39,041 bases of DNA from Mediterranea sp. (in: CFB group bacteria) (GTDB taxonomy: Bacteria; Bacteroidota; Bacteroidia; Bacteroidales; Bacteroidaceae), in contig JAISIX010000218.1 in the NCBI GenBank assembly GCA_031261805.1, forward strand, positions 1 through 39,041. The letters run 5' to 3'. This document shows, in pieces, positions 1 to 10,000 of the stretch. The position numbers and the translations under genes were made by a program. The notes beneath the pieces are model-generated. The model was not told the origin of the DNA. It worked only from the letters and a program-made list of their open reading frames with translations, and searched no databases. The number at the start of each line of letters is the position of its first letter. The first letter of the stretch is position 1.

Positions 1-211
1 CGGTAGTGGTAACGCCGGAGGCGTTGAATCTCGCTAACCCCCAGTGAAGCTGGGGTATATGGTGGGTCAAATCCTTCACCCCCGAACGGGGTTGAATAGC
101 CGACAGTAAGGGAGTTCAACCCGCTCCGGGGTTGCAGAAAAAGGCTCGTCGGTAGCCCCCAGCTTCACTGGGGGTTAGCGAGATTCAACGCCTCCGGCGT
201 TACCACTACCG
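1..211. repeat. Symmetric inverted repeat containing six palindromes
   Basis: Positions 1-55 are the exact reverse complement of 157-211. Inside lie six short palindromes centred near 18, 47, 85, 125, 165 and 194, so the whole unit is mirror-symmetric. Two examples are AACGCCGGAGGCGTT at 11-25 and the related TTCACCCCCGAACGGGGTTG at 75-94. No reading frame is supported. It resembles extragenic palindromic repeat clusters. The element starts at the window edge, so its left limit is unknown. Confidence 0.85.
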
Positions 212-382
212 ACTTATGATACAGCCTCATTTCAGTTACCACCGCCGTGTCAGAATCGTGTACGGCTAATCACTTACCACTAATCACTAACATAAACTCC
301 AATTTATAAGTAAGTAACATTGCACAAAACCTCCTTGAATGAAGCATAATCGCCTCGTCGTTACCGCGGCTACTGCCTCGTC
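212..382. other. Non-coding spacer with no recognised feature
   Basis: This stretch lies between two inverted-repeat elements. I see no convincing gene, RNA or promoter. An open frame on the minus strand crosses it but continues through repeat sequence and gives low-complexity translation. Confidence 0.5.
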
Positions 383-921
383 CTCTCCAGCCCCTCTGCG
401 AGAGTTTTTTTCCTGTTTTACCCTCATACCCTCACGGATTTCGCGTAATACACTATAAATAAGACCGTTAGAGCGTGATGGTAACCGTGAGGGTAAGCGT
501 GAGGGTAAAGTTACTCTCACTGTGTGCCTCGTCCTGATTTTGGTTGACTGGTTTAACTTCTTAATCCTACTATTGGTTGTCCAATATTGTTCCTTGCATT
601 GGAAGTTTGTGATAACCTCCCCCAATGTACGGGAGAGTTGTTTCCAATGTACGGGAGGATTGACCCCCAAACGACGAGTACATTGACCCCCAATCCACGA
701 GTACTTTGGGGGTCAATGTACTCGTAGATTGGGAGTAAGCTACGGGGTGTTTGGGGTACACCCTTTATCCCTCTTACCAAGGAGTGAGAGTAACTTTACC
801 CTCACGGTTACCATCACGGTTACCATCACGCTCTAACCATCTCACTTATAATGTGTTACACAAAAATCGTGAGGGTATGAGGGTAAAACAGGAAAAAATC
901 TCTCGCAGAGGGATTGGAGAA
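383..921. repeat. Long inverted repeat with 139-bp imperfect arms
   Basis: The left arm (383-520) and right arm (784-921) are reverse complements with roughly 85% identity by eye. Each arm contains three 12-bp tandem units, at 474, 486 and 498 in the left arm (core CGTGAGGGTAA). The 263-bp loop carries a further repeat array. Open frames here translate into LPSR-type repeats caused by the 12-bp units and are not considered genes. No recombinase is nearby. Confidence 0.8.
622..727. repeat. 22-23 bp tandem array with an inverted copy
   Basis: Related units start at 622, 644, 667 and 690, each beginning CCAA. The first two share CCAATGTACGGGAG. The later two share ACGAGTAC and ATTGACCCCCAA. An inverted copy follows, so 674-692 (ACGAGTACATTGACCCCCA) pairs perfectly with 707-725 in a 19-bp hairpin with a 14-nt loop. 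The array sits inside the loop of the larger inverted repeat. Confidence 0.7.
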
Positions 922-929
922 GTTTGGGC

Positions 930-1017
930 GCATGCCCATCGGCTCGTGGGCGGATGGGCATGCGCCCGTACGCAGATGGGCATCCGCTCATCCGCGCATG
1001 CCCATCCGCGTACCGTC
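930..1017. repeat. 22-bp tandem array, GCATGCCC type, mixed orientation
   Basis: Four consecutive 22-bp units start at 930, 952, 974 and 996. Units 1 and 4 read GCATGCCCATC. Units 2 and 3 carry the inverse form GATGGGCAT. The first unit differs at only two positions from a unit at 29295, about 28 kb away. The array follows directly on the right arm of the preceding inverted repeat. Confidence 0.75.
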
Positions 1018-1124
1018 TCCCCTAAACTCCAATTTATGGTCTAATGATTATGTTCATTTTACTACGCCATCTTTAACTGCAGCCTCAGCACAACGTAATG
1101 TGCTAAAAACAAATGCATTACAGC

Positions 1125-1176
1125 AAGCACACTGCCAATATACGTTTTTGTTCTTTTTTGGCAGTGTGCTTTTTTA
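1125..1176 (+). terminator. Terminator-like hairpin upstream of the fimbrial operon
   Basis: AAGCACACTGCCAA (1125-1138) pairs perfectly with 1158-1171 across a 19-nt loop. The stem runs into a T tract ending at 1175. It lies just before the fimbrial promoter and would stop read-through from the repeat region. Confidence 0.6.
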
Positions 1177-1184
1177 CGTTTTAG

Positions 1185-1216
1185 TTGCACCGTTTCAGCC
1201 CGCTCCTATACTTTTG
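1185..1216 (+). promoter_or_regulatory. Bacteroidetes-type promoter of the fimbrial operon
   Basis: TTG at 1185-1187 and TACTTTTG at 1209-1216 match the -33 and -7 elements of the Bacteroides primary sigma factor, with 21 nt between them. Transcription should start near 1223, giving a leader of about 15 nt before the ATG at 1238. Confidence 0.75.
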
Positions 1217-1237
1217 CCAGCAATCAACATTAGATGT

Positions 1238-1870
1238 ATGGCACTATTAACTCTTATTTCAAAGCTTATTAAAAGGACACTGTTCTTTGTAGTCTGTATC
1301 CTCGCGAGTAGCACAGGACTTGTGGCACAACAACCACATCGCCCCGCTGTGGCACTGCGCACCAACCTATTGTATGATTTTGCTGCGCTAACTCCCAACT
1401 TGGGAATAGAGGTAGGCATCGCCCCCAAGCAGACACTGCTGCTCACCGGCAGCTACAACCCGTGGAACTCCAACGGGAAGAAAGACGACAACAAGAAGCT
1501 CAACCACTGGCTGCTCAACCTGGAATGGCGCCGCTGGTTTTGCGAACGTTACAACGGCCACTTCTTGGGAGCACACGCATTCTTCTCACGCTACAACATT
1601 GGTGGGATAAAGATTCCTCTTGTCCTGGAGAAAAACGCCGACCAGTACCGCTACCATGGCAACGCTTATGGGGTGGGAGTATCGTACGGCTACCATTGGA
1701 TGTGGTCCAAGTATTTCGGCATGGAGTTCAACCTCGGACTCGGCGTAGGCTTCATGAGGTACGACCGATACGACCGCCCCAACTGCGGAGAGTGTCGGGA
1801 GACAGGTAAGAACCGAACCTTCGTAGCCCCTACCAAGGCTGGCATTTCACTCATTTACGTCATCAAATAA
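1238..1870 (+). CDS. DUF3575-like outer-membrane protein, first gene of the fimbrial operon
   Basis: The predicted product has 210 residues. A hydrophobic signal region (about residues 8-30, ending near GLVAQQ) is followed by alternating aromatic and polar strands such as LRTNLLYDFAALTPNLGIEVG and YGVGVSYGYHWMWSKYFGMEF, typical of DUF3575 proteins and suggesting a small outer-membrane barrel. The frame stays open upstream to 914, but that part is repeat-derived and precedes the promoter, so I chose the ATG at 1238 about 20 nt after the -7 box. DUF3575 and DUF3868 genes commonly head type V pilus loci in Bacteroidales, and the next gene starts only 13 nt downstream. The exact role in pilus assembly is not known to me. 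Confidence 0.8.
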   Translation: MALLTLISKLIKRTLFFVVCILASSTGLVAQQPHRPAVALRTNLLYDFAALTPNLGIEVGIAPKQTLLLTGSYNPWNSNGKKDDNKKLNHWLLNLEWRRWFCERYNGHFLGAHAFFSRYNIGGIKIPLVLEKNADQYRYHGNAYGVGVSYGYHWMWSKYFGMEFNLGLGVGFMRYDRYDRPNCGECRETGKNRTFVAPTKAGISLIYVIK

Positions 1871-1883
1871 CCCGGTAATAACT

Positions 1884-3338
1884 ATGTTTATGAAAAGACT
1901 CAGCATACTACTCTTACTCGTCACGACGTGCCTGTACGCCTCCCAAGCGGCAAAGCCCGACGGAGGGAGCAAAGACGGCCACGTGAGCTTGCACAACATC
2001 CACGTAGAACGTAAAGGCGACCAACTGCAAGTGTCGTTCCTCTTGGACAACATCCGCGTCTCGCCCAACTATCATCTACTCATCACCCCTACCGTCTACA
2101 ATTCCGACGGACAACTCAAAGAGCTGCGCCCCCTACTCCTCGTAGGCAAACGGCGCGACATCTACGACCGGCGCTCACGCAACTTCCCCGGTAACATCGA
2201 ACGACACATAGCCCGCTCCGGCGCTACCGTCACCTATACCGACAGCCTCCCGTGGGAAGAGTGGATGCAACAGGTGTCCCTCGCGCTCTCGGCCAAGCAA
2301 GACGGATGCTGCACGACCGTACAAAAACTAACGGTAGGCAAGCCCGTCGACAACCTGCTCACCTACTGGCACAAGCAAGCGCACTACACCCTCACGCCAC
2401 TCGAGTACGAGCTGTCTGAGCTGGAGAAATACGACCTTAACAACCCCTTCCTGCACGCCATGGAGGACTATGGTAAACGCCACGACGTGCTACGGACCAA
2501 CCGCCAAGCCGCCACGGCCAAGGTCATTTTCAAGGTAGCCTCCGACGTGATAGACCTCTCGCTGGCCAACAACCAAGAGATGATGAGTCGCATGATCAAC
2601 GCCTTCCGCATCATCAAGCAGGACTCGCTGGCCGTGGCACGCAAGGTGGTAATCGCGGCAGCCGCCTCGCCCGAGGGAACGCTGAAGTTCAACACCGCCT
2701 TGGCGCAACGACGGGTGGAGGCCGTACGCAAATACTTCACCGACCACGTGAAGGACCTGAAAAACGACATGTTCGAACTGATAAACCTGCGTGAGGACTG
2801 GGACGGACTACGCGAAGCCGTGACCCAATCCACCATGGAGCAGAAAGACGACGTGCTGAAGGTCATCGATAGCTACACCATCGAACAAGAGATACGCAAG
2901 ACCAAACTAAAAGAAATAGACGGCGGGCAACCCTACCAATGGATGTTGGAGAACCTCTATCCACCCCTGCGCAATGGAGGCTACCTGCAAATCTACTACG
3001 AAGTGCAACGCGACGCCTCCCTCTACTGGACCGATGCCCAAGGACGCATGGTATGGGTAGACCCCAACTCGCCGCGCAACCGCTTTGTCACCGCTTACAA
3101 CAAGGCCCTCACCCTGCTCAACGATGCCAAGTACGGCGAAGCGCTCCAGGCACTGCTGCCCTATAGCGACGACAACCGCTCGTGGAACCTCCTCGGCGTG
3201 GCCTACATGATGACCGACGACGACAAGCTGGCCACTGAGTTCTTGATGAAGGCGGCCGAGAACGGCGACGACAACGCCAAAAAGAATCTGGATGAAATAG
3301 AGTGGAACGCCAAAGTTGGTGTTTCGCCCAACGAATAA
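1884..3338 (+). CDS. DUF3868-like fimbrial-locus protein with an OmpA-like domain
   Basis: The predicted product has 484 residues. A signal peptide (MFMKRLSILLLLVTTCLYAS) precedes an N-terminal region (about 30-150) that looks like DUF3868, with HVSLHNIHVERKGDQLQVSF. The middle (about 245-345) has an OmpA-family peptidoglycan-binding-like signature, VIAAAASPEGTLKFNTALAQ followed by RRVEAVRKYF. The C-terminus (about 395-475) is TPR/Sel1-like. The combination suggests a periplasmic or outer-membrane protein that ties the pilus machinery to peptidoglycan, which is inference. It lies 13 nt after the DUF3575 gene and 36 nt before the major fimbrillin. M3 is an alternative start. Confidence 0.8.
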   Translation: MFMKRLSILLLLVTTCLYASQAAKPDGGSKDGHVSLHNIHVERKGDQLQVSFLLDNIRVSPNYHLLITPTVYNSDGQLKELRPLLLVGKRRDIYDRRSRNFPGNIERHIARSGATVTYTDSLPWEEWMQQVSLALSAKQDGCCTTVQKLTVGKPVDNLLTYWHKQAHYTLTPLEYELSELEKYDLNNPFLHAMEDYGKRHDVLRTNRQAATAKVIFKVASDVIDLSLANNQEMMSRMINAFRIIKQDSLAVARKVVIAAAASPEGTLKFNTALAQRRVEAVRKYFTDHVKDLKNDMFELINLREDWDGLREAVTQSTMEQKDDVLKVIDSYTIEQEIRKTKLKEIDGGQPYQWMLENLYPPLRNGGYLQIYYEVQRDASLYWTDAQGRMVWVDPNSPRNRFVTAYNKALTLLNDAKYGEALQALLPYSDDNRSWNLLGVAYMMTDDDKLATEFLMKAAENGDDNAKKNLDEIEWNAKVGVSPNE

Positions 3339-3374
3339 CATCTAACCCTTATTATTAATTTAAAACCTATCAAC

Positions 3375-4595
3375 ATGAAGCAAATTAAGTATTTTGCAAT
3401 GTGTGTAGCCGCAGTAACCATGGCGGCCTGTTCAAACGACGCTCTTGCCCCGGACGACAACGGGCTGCAAGGAGGCGAACAAAGCAACGAAGTGGCAAAC
3501 TTCGAAGTAAAGATCACGGGAGTGAATCCGCTAAGTCGAGTGCCGCTACAGACGACAGAAGAATCCAATATTACTAAACTGGAATTCTTTATCTTCAATA
3601 ACGATGGTACCCAAGACCAACTAACCCCGTATGCCATCTTTGACGAGAACCAAATTCTAACAGCAAAAGGCAAATACAACTTGCAAGCTCTTGAAGGGGA
3701 TAAACAGGTTATCGTAGTAGCCAATTCAAACTTAGGAAAGTTAGACGTCGGTAAAACAATGAGCGATTTAGAGACTATGTTCTCTACGTTCAAATTAGAC
3801 GTTACTAATAATGACCCGAAAAACATCCCCGACGAAGGTTTGGAAATGTCGGGCAAGAGTGCTGAGTTCGCGCTAACTAAGGGCCTCACCACAGCTGTAT
3901 CTGTAAATTTGATTCGCCTGACGTCCAAAATAGTAGCGCCTCAAGTAGCGCAGCCATTGACTGTCGTAATCTCGGATGACGATAGCAAAGCAGTCTTTGG
4001 AAATACGCCGGACCAAGGTTCTGCTATCACATTCACCTATAAGGGGTATACATTCATTAACGGTGCCATAAACTCCCACGTATGGATGGACGGTCAGTTC
4101 GAAAATTGGACACACAAAGGTTATACAGACACGCATACTTGGTATCCCTCCTCATTCAACCAAGATGGAGACTATACGGAGGTCTATTCGGGGGAAGATA
4201 AACCTAATAACACCTTCTTCCTGACTACTCAAAGCGTTTATGTACACGAAAATCAGCCAAACTCAGCAACAGACAATGCCAATATCTCTGGTTTCGTTGC
4301 AAAGCAAGTTTATTCCTATATCATAAAAGGTACACTCACAGCGAAAATCAATGGCGCAGATGAGGTAAAGACCCGCTATTGGAGAGTAAATCTTCAAAAA
4401 GACAACGACTACCGGATACTACGTAACAAATTCTATCAGCTCACCCTCACGAATGTTGTATCCGCCGGATTCCTTACACCCAAAGAGGCAGAAGAAGCCC
4501 CAGGAGAGATCATACCGAGCAAGGATAATAGCAGCATCCTGTTCACGCTGAACGTAGTCGACTGGGACCAGATTAACGAAGACACCGAAATGTAA
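3375..4595 (+). CDS. Mfa1/FimA-type fimbrillin, probable major shaft subunit
   Basis: The predicted product is a 406-residue lipoprotein. The lipobox is MAAC, with acylation expected at Cys19. A short acidic linker leads to an arginine in NPLSRVPLQTTEES, a position comparable to the proteolytic maturation site of Porphyromonas FimA/Mfa1 precursors, where cleavage frees the acceptor groove for strand exchange. The following KLEFFIFNNDGTQDQL strand is typical of the fimbrillin N-terminal domain. The C-terminal FTLNVVDWDQINED resembles the donor-strand region. Its place as third gene, just before a Mfa2/FimB-like gene, supports the shaft role. Which protease would mature it is not evident here. 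Confidence 0.82.
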   Translation: MKQIKYFAMCVAAVTMAACSNDALAPDDNGLQGGEQSNEVANFEVKITGVNPLSRVPLQTTEESNITKLEFFIFNNDGTQDQLTPYAIFDENQILTAKGKYNLQALEGDKQVIVVANSNLGKLDVGKTMSDLETMFSTFKLDVTNNDPKNIPDEGLEMSGKSAEFALTKGLTTAVSVNLIRLTSKIVAPQVAQPLTVVISDDDSKAVFGNTPDQGSAITFTYKGYTFINGAINSHVWMDGQFENWTHKGYTDTHTWYPSSFNQDGDYTEVYSGEDKPNNTFFLTTQSVYVHENQPNSATDNANISGFVAKQVYSYIIKGTLTAKINGADEVKTRYWRVNLQKDNDYRILRNKFYQLTLTNVVSAGFLTPKEAEEAPGEIIPSKDNSSILFTLNVVDWDQINEDTEM

Positions 4596-4619
4596 TAACC
4601 TGACCAACACCCCGATTCA

Positions 4620-5498
4620 ATGAGATATTCACTATTATTCGCATGTCTGGTAACCTTTACGTTTTGTTTTTGCGGTTGTCTGGACGAGAACGACGACCAG
4701 TGTTTGACACTCCGCTTCTCCATAGACGACAAGTACGAGACTGGCGACTTTGATTCGAGGATTGGCAACGACATTGAACTCACCACCTTCGCCGGTGGTG
4801 AGGCAGTGTCGTCCATCATCATCCCTTATGAGCAGATTCACAATGGCGAGTGTACCATCGCCAGGCCCAAGGGTATAGTGGGAGAGGTGCAGCTGGTGGC
4901 ATGGGGCATCAACGCCGACTACCAAGACACCAAGAGTATCTACACCCCCGTTCCGCTGGGGACAAAGCTGAGTAGCGTCTCCCTGACGTCGAGCATTCAC
5001 AACAGTGAACCGCACGGCAAGCATACCCACGCACACTCGCCCCTAATGCGGATAAGCGATGCCTTTCTCGGCAATGTCGCCACTGTTGTCGACATGCCGC
5101 TCCACCCCACCGTATGCCGCATCGAAGTAAAGATGTACACCAGCCAGAAACGTTCGGGACTGACCGCCACCATCGAAGGGGTGACCGACAAATGCGACCT
5201 GCAAGGCAACGGCATAGGCGACGACGACACCTACAACGCCAAGATGCTCGAAAAAGATGATACCAAGAATCTGTATGCCACCGGCATAGTGCCTGTGTAC
5301 CCCTCGAGGGCCGACCAACAAGTGGCCGTCACCATCTCCCAAAATGGCGGCAACATCGTCAGGCTCACCGGTATAGGAGGAGTGCCCATCACCGCCAGTG
5401 CTGCCGAATACATCGTCTTTGAGTACGATGAAGACAACCTCAGCCTCACCATCAAGGTGGACGACTGGACAATAGAGGGCGAAGCCTCTATCATGTAA
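4620..5498 (+). CDS. Mfa2/FimB-family fimbrial subunit lipoprotein (probable anchor)
   Basis: The predicted product has 292 residues. The signal peptide ends in FCGC, with acylation expected at Cys20. The mature start (DENDDQCLTLRFSIDD) and the strand-rich body with VQLVAWGINADY resemble Mfa2/FimB proteins, which anchor and limit the length of type V pili in Porphyromonas. No arginine maturation site like that of the shaft subunit is obvious near the N-terminus, as expected for a subunit that stays lipid-anchored. A histidine-rich stretch (HGKHTHAHS) occurs near residues 128-136. The gene lies 24 nt after the major subunit and 37 nt before the next, so co-transcription is likely. Confidence 0.78.
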   Translation: MRYSLLFACLVTFTFCFCGCLDENDDQCLTLRFSIDDKYETGDFDSRIGNDIELTTFAGGEAVSSIIIPYEQIHNGECTIARPKGIVGEVQLVAWGINADYQDTKSIYTPVPLGTKLSSVSLTSSIHNSEPHGKHTHAHSPLMRISDAFLGNVATVVDMPLHPTVCRIEVKMYTSQKRSGLTATIEGVTDKCDLQGNGIGDDDTYNAKMLEKDDTKNLYATGIVPVYPSRADQQVAVTISQNGGNIVRLTGIGGVPITASAAEYIVFEYDEDNLSLTIKVDDWTIEGEASIM

Positions 5499-5535
5499 CC
5501 TAAGTAAATGTTAAACGTACCATTATTATAGACTT

Positions 5536-6999
5536 ATGATAACCCGAATAACCTATATCACACTCATCCTAACTTGCCTTGCGCTATGCCATGCCTGCAC
5601 AGACAAAGAAGGAGAAGGGAGGACATCTGTCGGCGGCCAAGAGTGCGAGGTCAGCCTACAACTCATACCACCCTTCCAAACAGGAGTCAATACCCGCGCG
5701 CCCCTCACGGCGCAAGAGGCAGAAGCGGCGATACACAATGTCTACCTACTCGTCTTCGACGGAAAGGGCAAGGACACCTCCAAAGCCACCTTCGCCTATT
5801 GGCGTAAGGCTTGGAACCGTGGCACGGCAGCGGCGGTAGCCAACACCTACCAGTCTACGCTGCTGGCAGCTGAAGATATAGACATCTATATCGCCGTCAA
5901 CATCGAGGAGACGCTCCTCTCTTCCTTGAAAGAAGACGAGACCTGGGAGAATCTACAACAAGTCCTTCAATTGCAGACTAAACCAGCGAACATTGGCCAA
6001 GAACTTTCTAACAACGGGCTTCCAATGTGGGGAGCATTGCTTGACCGAACCATCAAACCTGGCGATACCTTTATACAATACAGCAAGGTCAAGCTATTAC
6101 GTTCTGTAGCGGCTGTCAACGTAGGCATCACCGCGCAGGATTTTGTATTAAAGAAAGGTCACATCGCATCGGCCGCCCAAACGGGGTACCTGTCTTACAA
6201 CCCCGCTAATGGGACTGAAGATTCCAATGGGAACTTACTATTCACTAAGCCCAATATGCCTGCTACCGTTGCCTATGCCGACTACTCCTACCCACTCGCA
6301 CAAGGTGAGACAGGTATCCAGAACAAGTTCTACCTCTACGAGAACACCGTAGGGGCACAGGAGACCAAACTCATCTTGGAAGGAAGCTACAAGGGTGGTA
6401 CATCTACCTTCTATCCCTTAGCTTTCCACAAAACGAGCGACCGAGTGAACAAGACACCCATACTCCGCAACACCAAGTTCAACATCATCATCACAAACGT
6501 GAACGGAGATGGATACAGCTCGCTGGAAGATGCCAAGAAGGGCGAGGAGGTAAACATGGAGTACAAAGTGGTGGAATGGAACGAACAGACCGACGACATC
6601 TTTATGGATGGCTCACAATACTTTTCCATCGACAACCGTCGCGACAAGGTCCTCATGCCTCGTGACAAGGGCGCCATACGCCGATTGCGCTTCACCACCT
6701 CATACGACCTGAATGACATCCAGATGCAACTGAAAGGCGGAATGGCAGGGAGCCAAAAGGACGAGGTAACGGAGCATACCCGCTTCGACCTACAACGGGT
6801 GGTAGAGAACGACCCGCTGGGCAGCCCGAGCAACTACTTCAAAGTCATCAACAAGCTTGACTATGATGCCAAGGCCAACGACCTAACCGCCATCTTCGAA
6901 GTCAGCGTAGGACGACTGAAGTTCACCATCACCGTCACCCAAACTGAACAGTCGGATAGCGGCTGGGACGAAGGGTACGATGTAAACCAAGAGGTATAA
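5536..6999 (+). CDS. Accessory fimbrial subunit lipoprotein
   Basis: The predicted product has 487 residues. The lipobox is CHAC, with acylation expected at Cys21. TRAPLTAQEAEAAIHNVYLL, near residue 54, places an arginine immediately before a fimbrillin-type first strand, so maturation like FimA/Mfa1 is plausible. The C-terminal part (about 360-475, from YFSIDNRRDKVLMPRDKGAI to FTITVTQTEQ) looks like a BACON/Ig-like domain. The position between the anchor-like gene and the giant tip-like gene suggests a minor or adaptor subunit, comparable to Mfa3/Mfa4 or FimC/FimD. That assignment comes from gene order and general layout, not from a specific match. Confidence 0.72.
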   Translation: MITRITYITLILTCLALCHACTDKEGEGRTSVGGQECEVSLQLIPPFQTGVNTRAPLTAQEAEAAIHNVYLLVFDGKGKDTSKATFAYWRKAWNRGTAAAVANTYQSTLLAAEDIDIYIAVNIEETLLSSLKEDETWENLQQVLQLQTKPANIGQELSNNGLPMWGALLDRTIKPGDTFIQYSKVKLLRSVAAVNVGITAQDFVLKKGHIASAAQTGYLSYNPANGTEDSNGNLLFTKPNMPATVAYADYSYPLAQGETGIQNKFYLYENTVGAQETKLILEGSYKGGTSTFYPLAFHKTSDRVNKTPILRNTKFNIIITNVNGDGYSSLEDAKKGEEVNMEYKVVEWNEQTDDIFMDGSQYFSIDNRRDKVLMPRDKGAIRRLRFTTSYDLNDIQMQLKGGMAGSQKDEVTEHTRFDLQRVVENDPLGSPSNYFKVINKLDYDAKANDLTAIFEVSVGRLKFTITVTQTEQSDSGWDEGYDVNQEV

Positions 7000-7043
7000 A
7001 GAACTACCCATGCCTCCACAACCTATCTACGTATTAACAAATC

Positions 7044-10000
7044 ATGAACGAAAAACTTATGAATAGATTCATTTCATTTCTAACTCTATCGTTTCTCTTC
7101 CTCTTGGCAGGCTGCCATTTGGACATGGACGAACAACAGAACTCCATTCGGAAAGAGAACGCCCTGACGCTGAACTACTCCGTCCGGGAAATGACCACCG
7201 AGAATGCCAAGACACGTACCACCTTCCCGGCCACAGCGGAGGAGAAGACCATCAACACGCTACGCCTCTTCTTCTTCGAATACTCGAAAGACGGGTCGGG
7301 AAAGTTCGTGGAGTCGTGCACGGTAAAGCCTGATGAGCTTACCGCCAACAACGGGAACACCTTACTTCAGCTCCCCAGTACCATCCAGAAAGACAATGCT
7401 TACGTAATCCTGGCAGTGGCCAACGCTCCCGAAGAGATATACAACCTGTCGGACAACCAGCTGAAGGGTAAAAGCGAGGAGGCGTTCACCTCGGAGGCTC
7501 AGATAAGCATCACTTTAGACAACAAGAATCTCCCCATCGATAGCAAGAACATCGCCATGAGCGACCGTATCGTCAAGGAGAAAGGTCAGAGGACGCTGGA
7601 TATCAACTTGGAAAGAATACCTGCACGTATCGACATCACGCTGAGAGCCAATGGATACATGCTTCAGTCAGCATCCGTATGGAACGCAGCCATGAGCAGT
7701 TACATCTGGGGTGAAAAGACAGACCTTAAAGCAGACCATTCCAAACGTTTTTTTACCATATCACAAAGCTTCAACTTCACTTCCATCCAAGGCTTATATG
7801 CGCTAAGCAACCGTGTGAGCAAACCCGAGCAGAAAGATGAAGTGACCACCTGTGTGGTAGTAGGCTTGAGGACAGCCCAAGATACCAATAACGATGGCAT
7901 TCCTGACGACTTTGGGAAACTTCAATACTATCGTATCAATATCGTAAGAGATGACATGCAGTACCTCAAAAGCAATAAGGTATATCATGTCAACATCCTG
8001 AATATCCTGTCGAAAGGCGACGAGAATGAAGAGGATGCCATGAACAATCCTCGTTTGCTACTGGACGTAGATACCAACTATTGGAATATCGACGAAAACG
8101 GGACGATACAGTCCAACGGCGACGACAAACTGATTACAGGCATGTCGCGCATACAGTTCTATCCAGCTGGAGGCACTCGTGAAATCAGTGTCATCACCAT
8201 CGGGAAAGGGGAACTGCGCATTAGCGAGGCAGCCTTGCCCGCAGGTATCACAGCCACGCTGGGTTCCAAGAAAGAGGACGGTAATACCACCAGCTATTCG
8301 CTGAAAATCACGGCCCAAGAATCGGACAAGGAAGAGACTGGTATCATCACCTTGGAGTTCAATGGCATGAAAGCCACTGTCAAAGTGATACAGACAGGCA
8401 AGACCACACATTTTATCAACGTGACACCCAAGGATAACATACACTTCGAGGCTAACAAGGATGAGAGTTCGGAAGACATCCTCATCGCAAGCTCGGATGA
8501 GTGGGAAGCAAAAATCTATAATGGCAATTACTTCTCATTCGACAAGACAAAGAGTATCCTATCCACAGAAGGCTCGGCTGACGACAAGATTAACATTTAT
8601 ACAACCCAAGAGAACACTGGCGCAAGTGCCAACATGTCGTTTGTTGTATTCAACCTCAAAAAGAATCCAGAAGTAACAGCCACAATCACCCTCTCACAGA
8701 CAGGTTCGGGCGGAATAAGCCTCGACCCCGGGCAAAAAGAGGTGAACTTCGACGCATCTGGATTAATCAATAAGGCCAAAGAGTTTACAGTAAGCACTAA
8801 AGAGCAGCAAGAGTGGATAATCACCTTTGAAGGAAACAACGACAATCACTTTGTGGCGAGTCCAATGAGTGGTGGGAATGATGGAAAGTTTACGGTAAGT
8901 ACTTCAATCAATACGACCACAAACAAGCTTCATGCCCGGCTTCGTGTAGCATTGAAAGATATGCCAAATTCCTTCGTGGTAATGGATCTCTATCAGGCTC
9001 CGCAATATATCACCCTTTCATCTAACAAACCGAGCACAGTGGTTCCCACAGAGGGTGGAAAGACAGAAGATATTTTCGTCACCTCTTCGGGAAACTGGGA
9101 AGCAACGATTGAAACCAATGGAGCGACCAAACCAGCTACATTGAGCCAAAGCAAAGGGGCATCCGGTGAGAGCTTCTATGTTACCTTTGAAGCGAATAAT
9201 ACACCGGGCGTCTATCCGACAGCCACCGTAAACGTGAAGATAAAAGGTACCAATATAGGACAGACCATCGTATTCACGCAAGGGCACGTACCACCGACAG
9301 AAAAGTTAATCCTGATGCACCAACGAGGGAAGGGTTGGGACGACTGTAACATTGTTGCTCCGAACGAAGGTCTGTTCGTTACTTATTACTCCGAAGCTAT
9401 CTATGAGTTCTATAGCAACGAAATGTATTTCGGACCAAACTCCCAGTACGTTCAAACAGCTGGAAAAATCGACATCCAATATAATTCCAGCTATCTCGCC
9501 GACCCCGAACTGGACAAGAAAACGACCAAAGACGCTGCGGTTCGAATCTATTGGGATGGCTACCAGGATGAAACCTATACTAACAAATTTGCTTACGATT
9601 GGAAGAATAAAAGCGATAAGAATGTCATAGTGATTACCATGGGCGATTATTATTATGAGAACTATGGCACATTAGATCTGCTTCAAAATCTATATTCGCC
9701 TAAAGCAACGCAATACAAATACGACCACTTCAAGAATGAAGAGGACCATAAGAAGTTTACCCCCCAAGGGGCTTATGAAAGCTGTAATACACCTCACGGC
9801 AAGAAACTATGGAATTACCTACTGAAGGATGGTCCTTTCACGGATGGAAAGATGTTGAACCCCGAAGAAATAATCTATAAGAACTCATGGGGAGGTACTC
9901 ATTCAACCAAGGGTATAGAAGGCTGGCCGGATAGCTTTGTTCCGCTCATTATACGCCCCGACGATTCAGAAGGCATCACCTATTGCCAACTTGGTATTGA

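Noticed and set aside
383-921. Phase-variable invertible promoter
   Set aside because: The arms are long and imperfect, no convincing promoter lies in the loop, and no invertase gene is nearby. The known Bacteroides invertible promoters have short exact arms.
930-1017. CRISPR-like array
   Set aside because: Units are 22 bp, contiguous and in mixed orientation, with no unique spacers and no cas genes in the window.
287-1044. Several open frames of 60-130 codons
   Set aside because: They translate repeat sequence into low-complexity strings such as LPSR repeats, and lack promoters, ribosome sites or domain features.
914-1237. 108-residue N-terminal extension of the DUF3575 gene
   Set aside because: It reads through the 22-bp array, the terminator hairpin and the promoter. 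The signal peptide starts after 1238.
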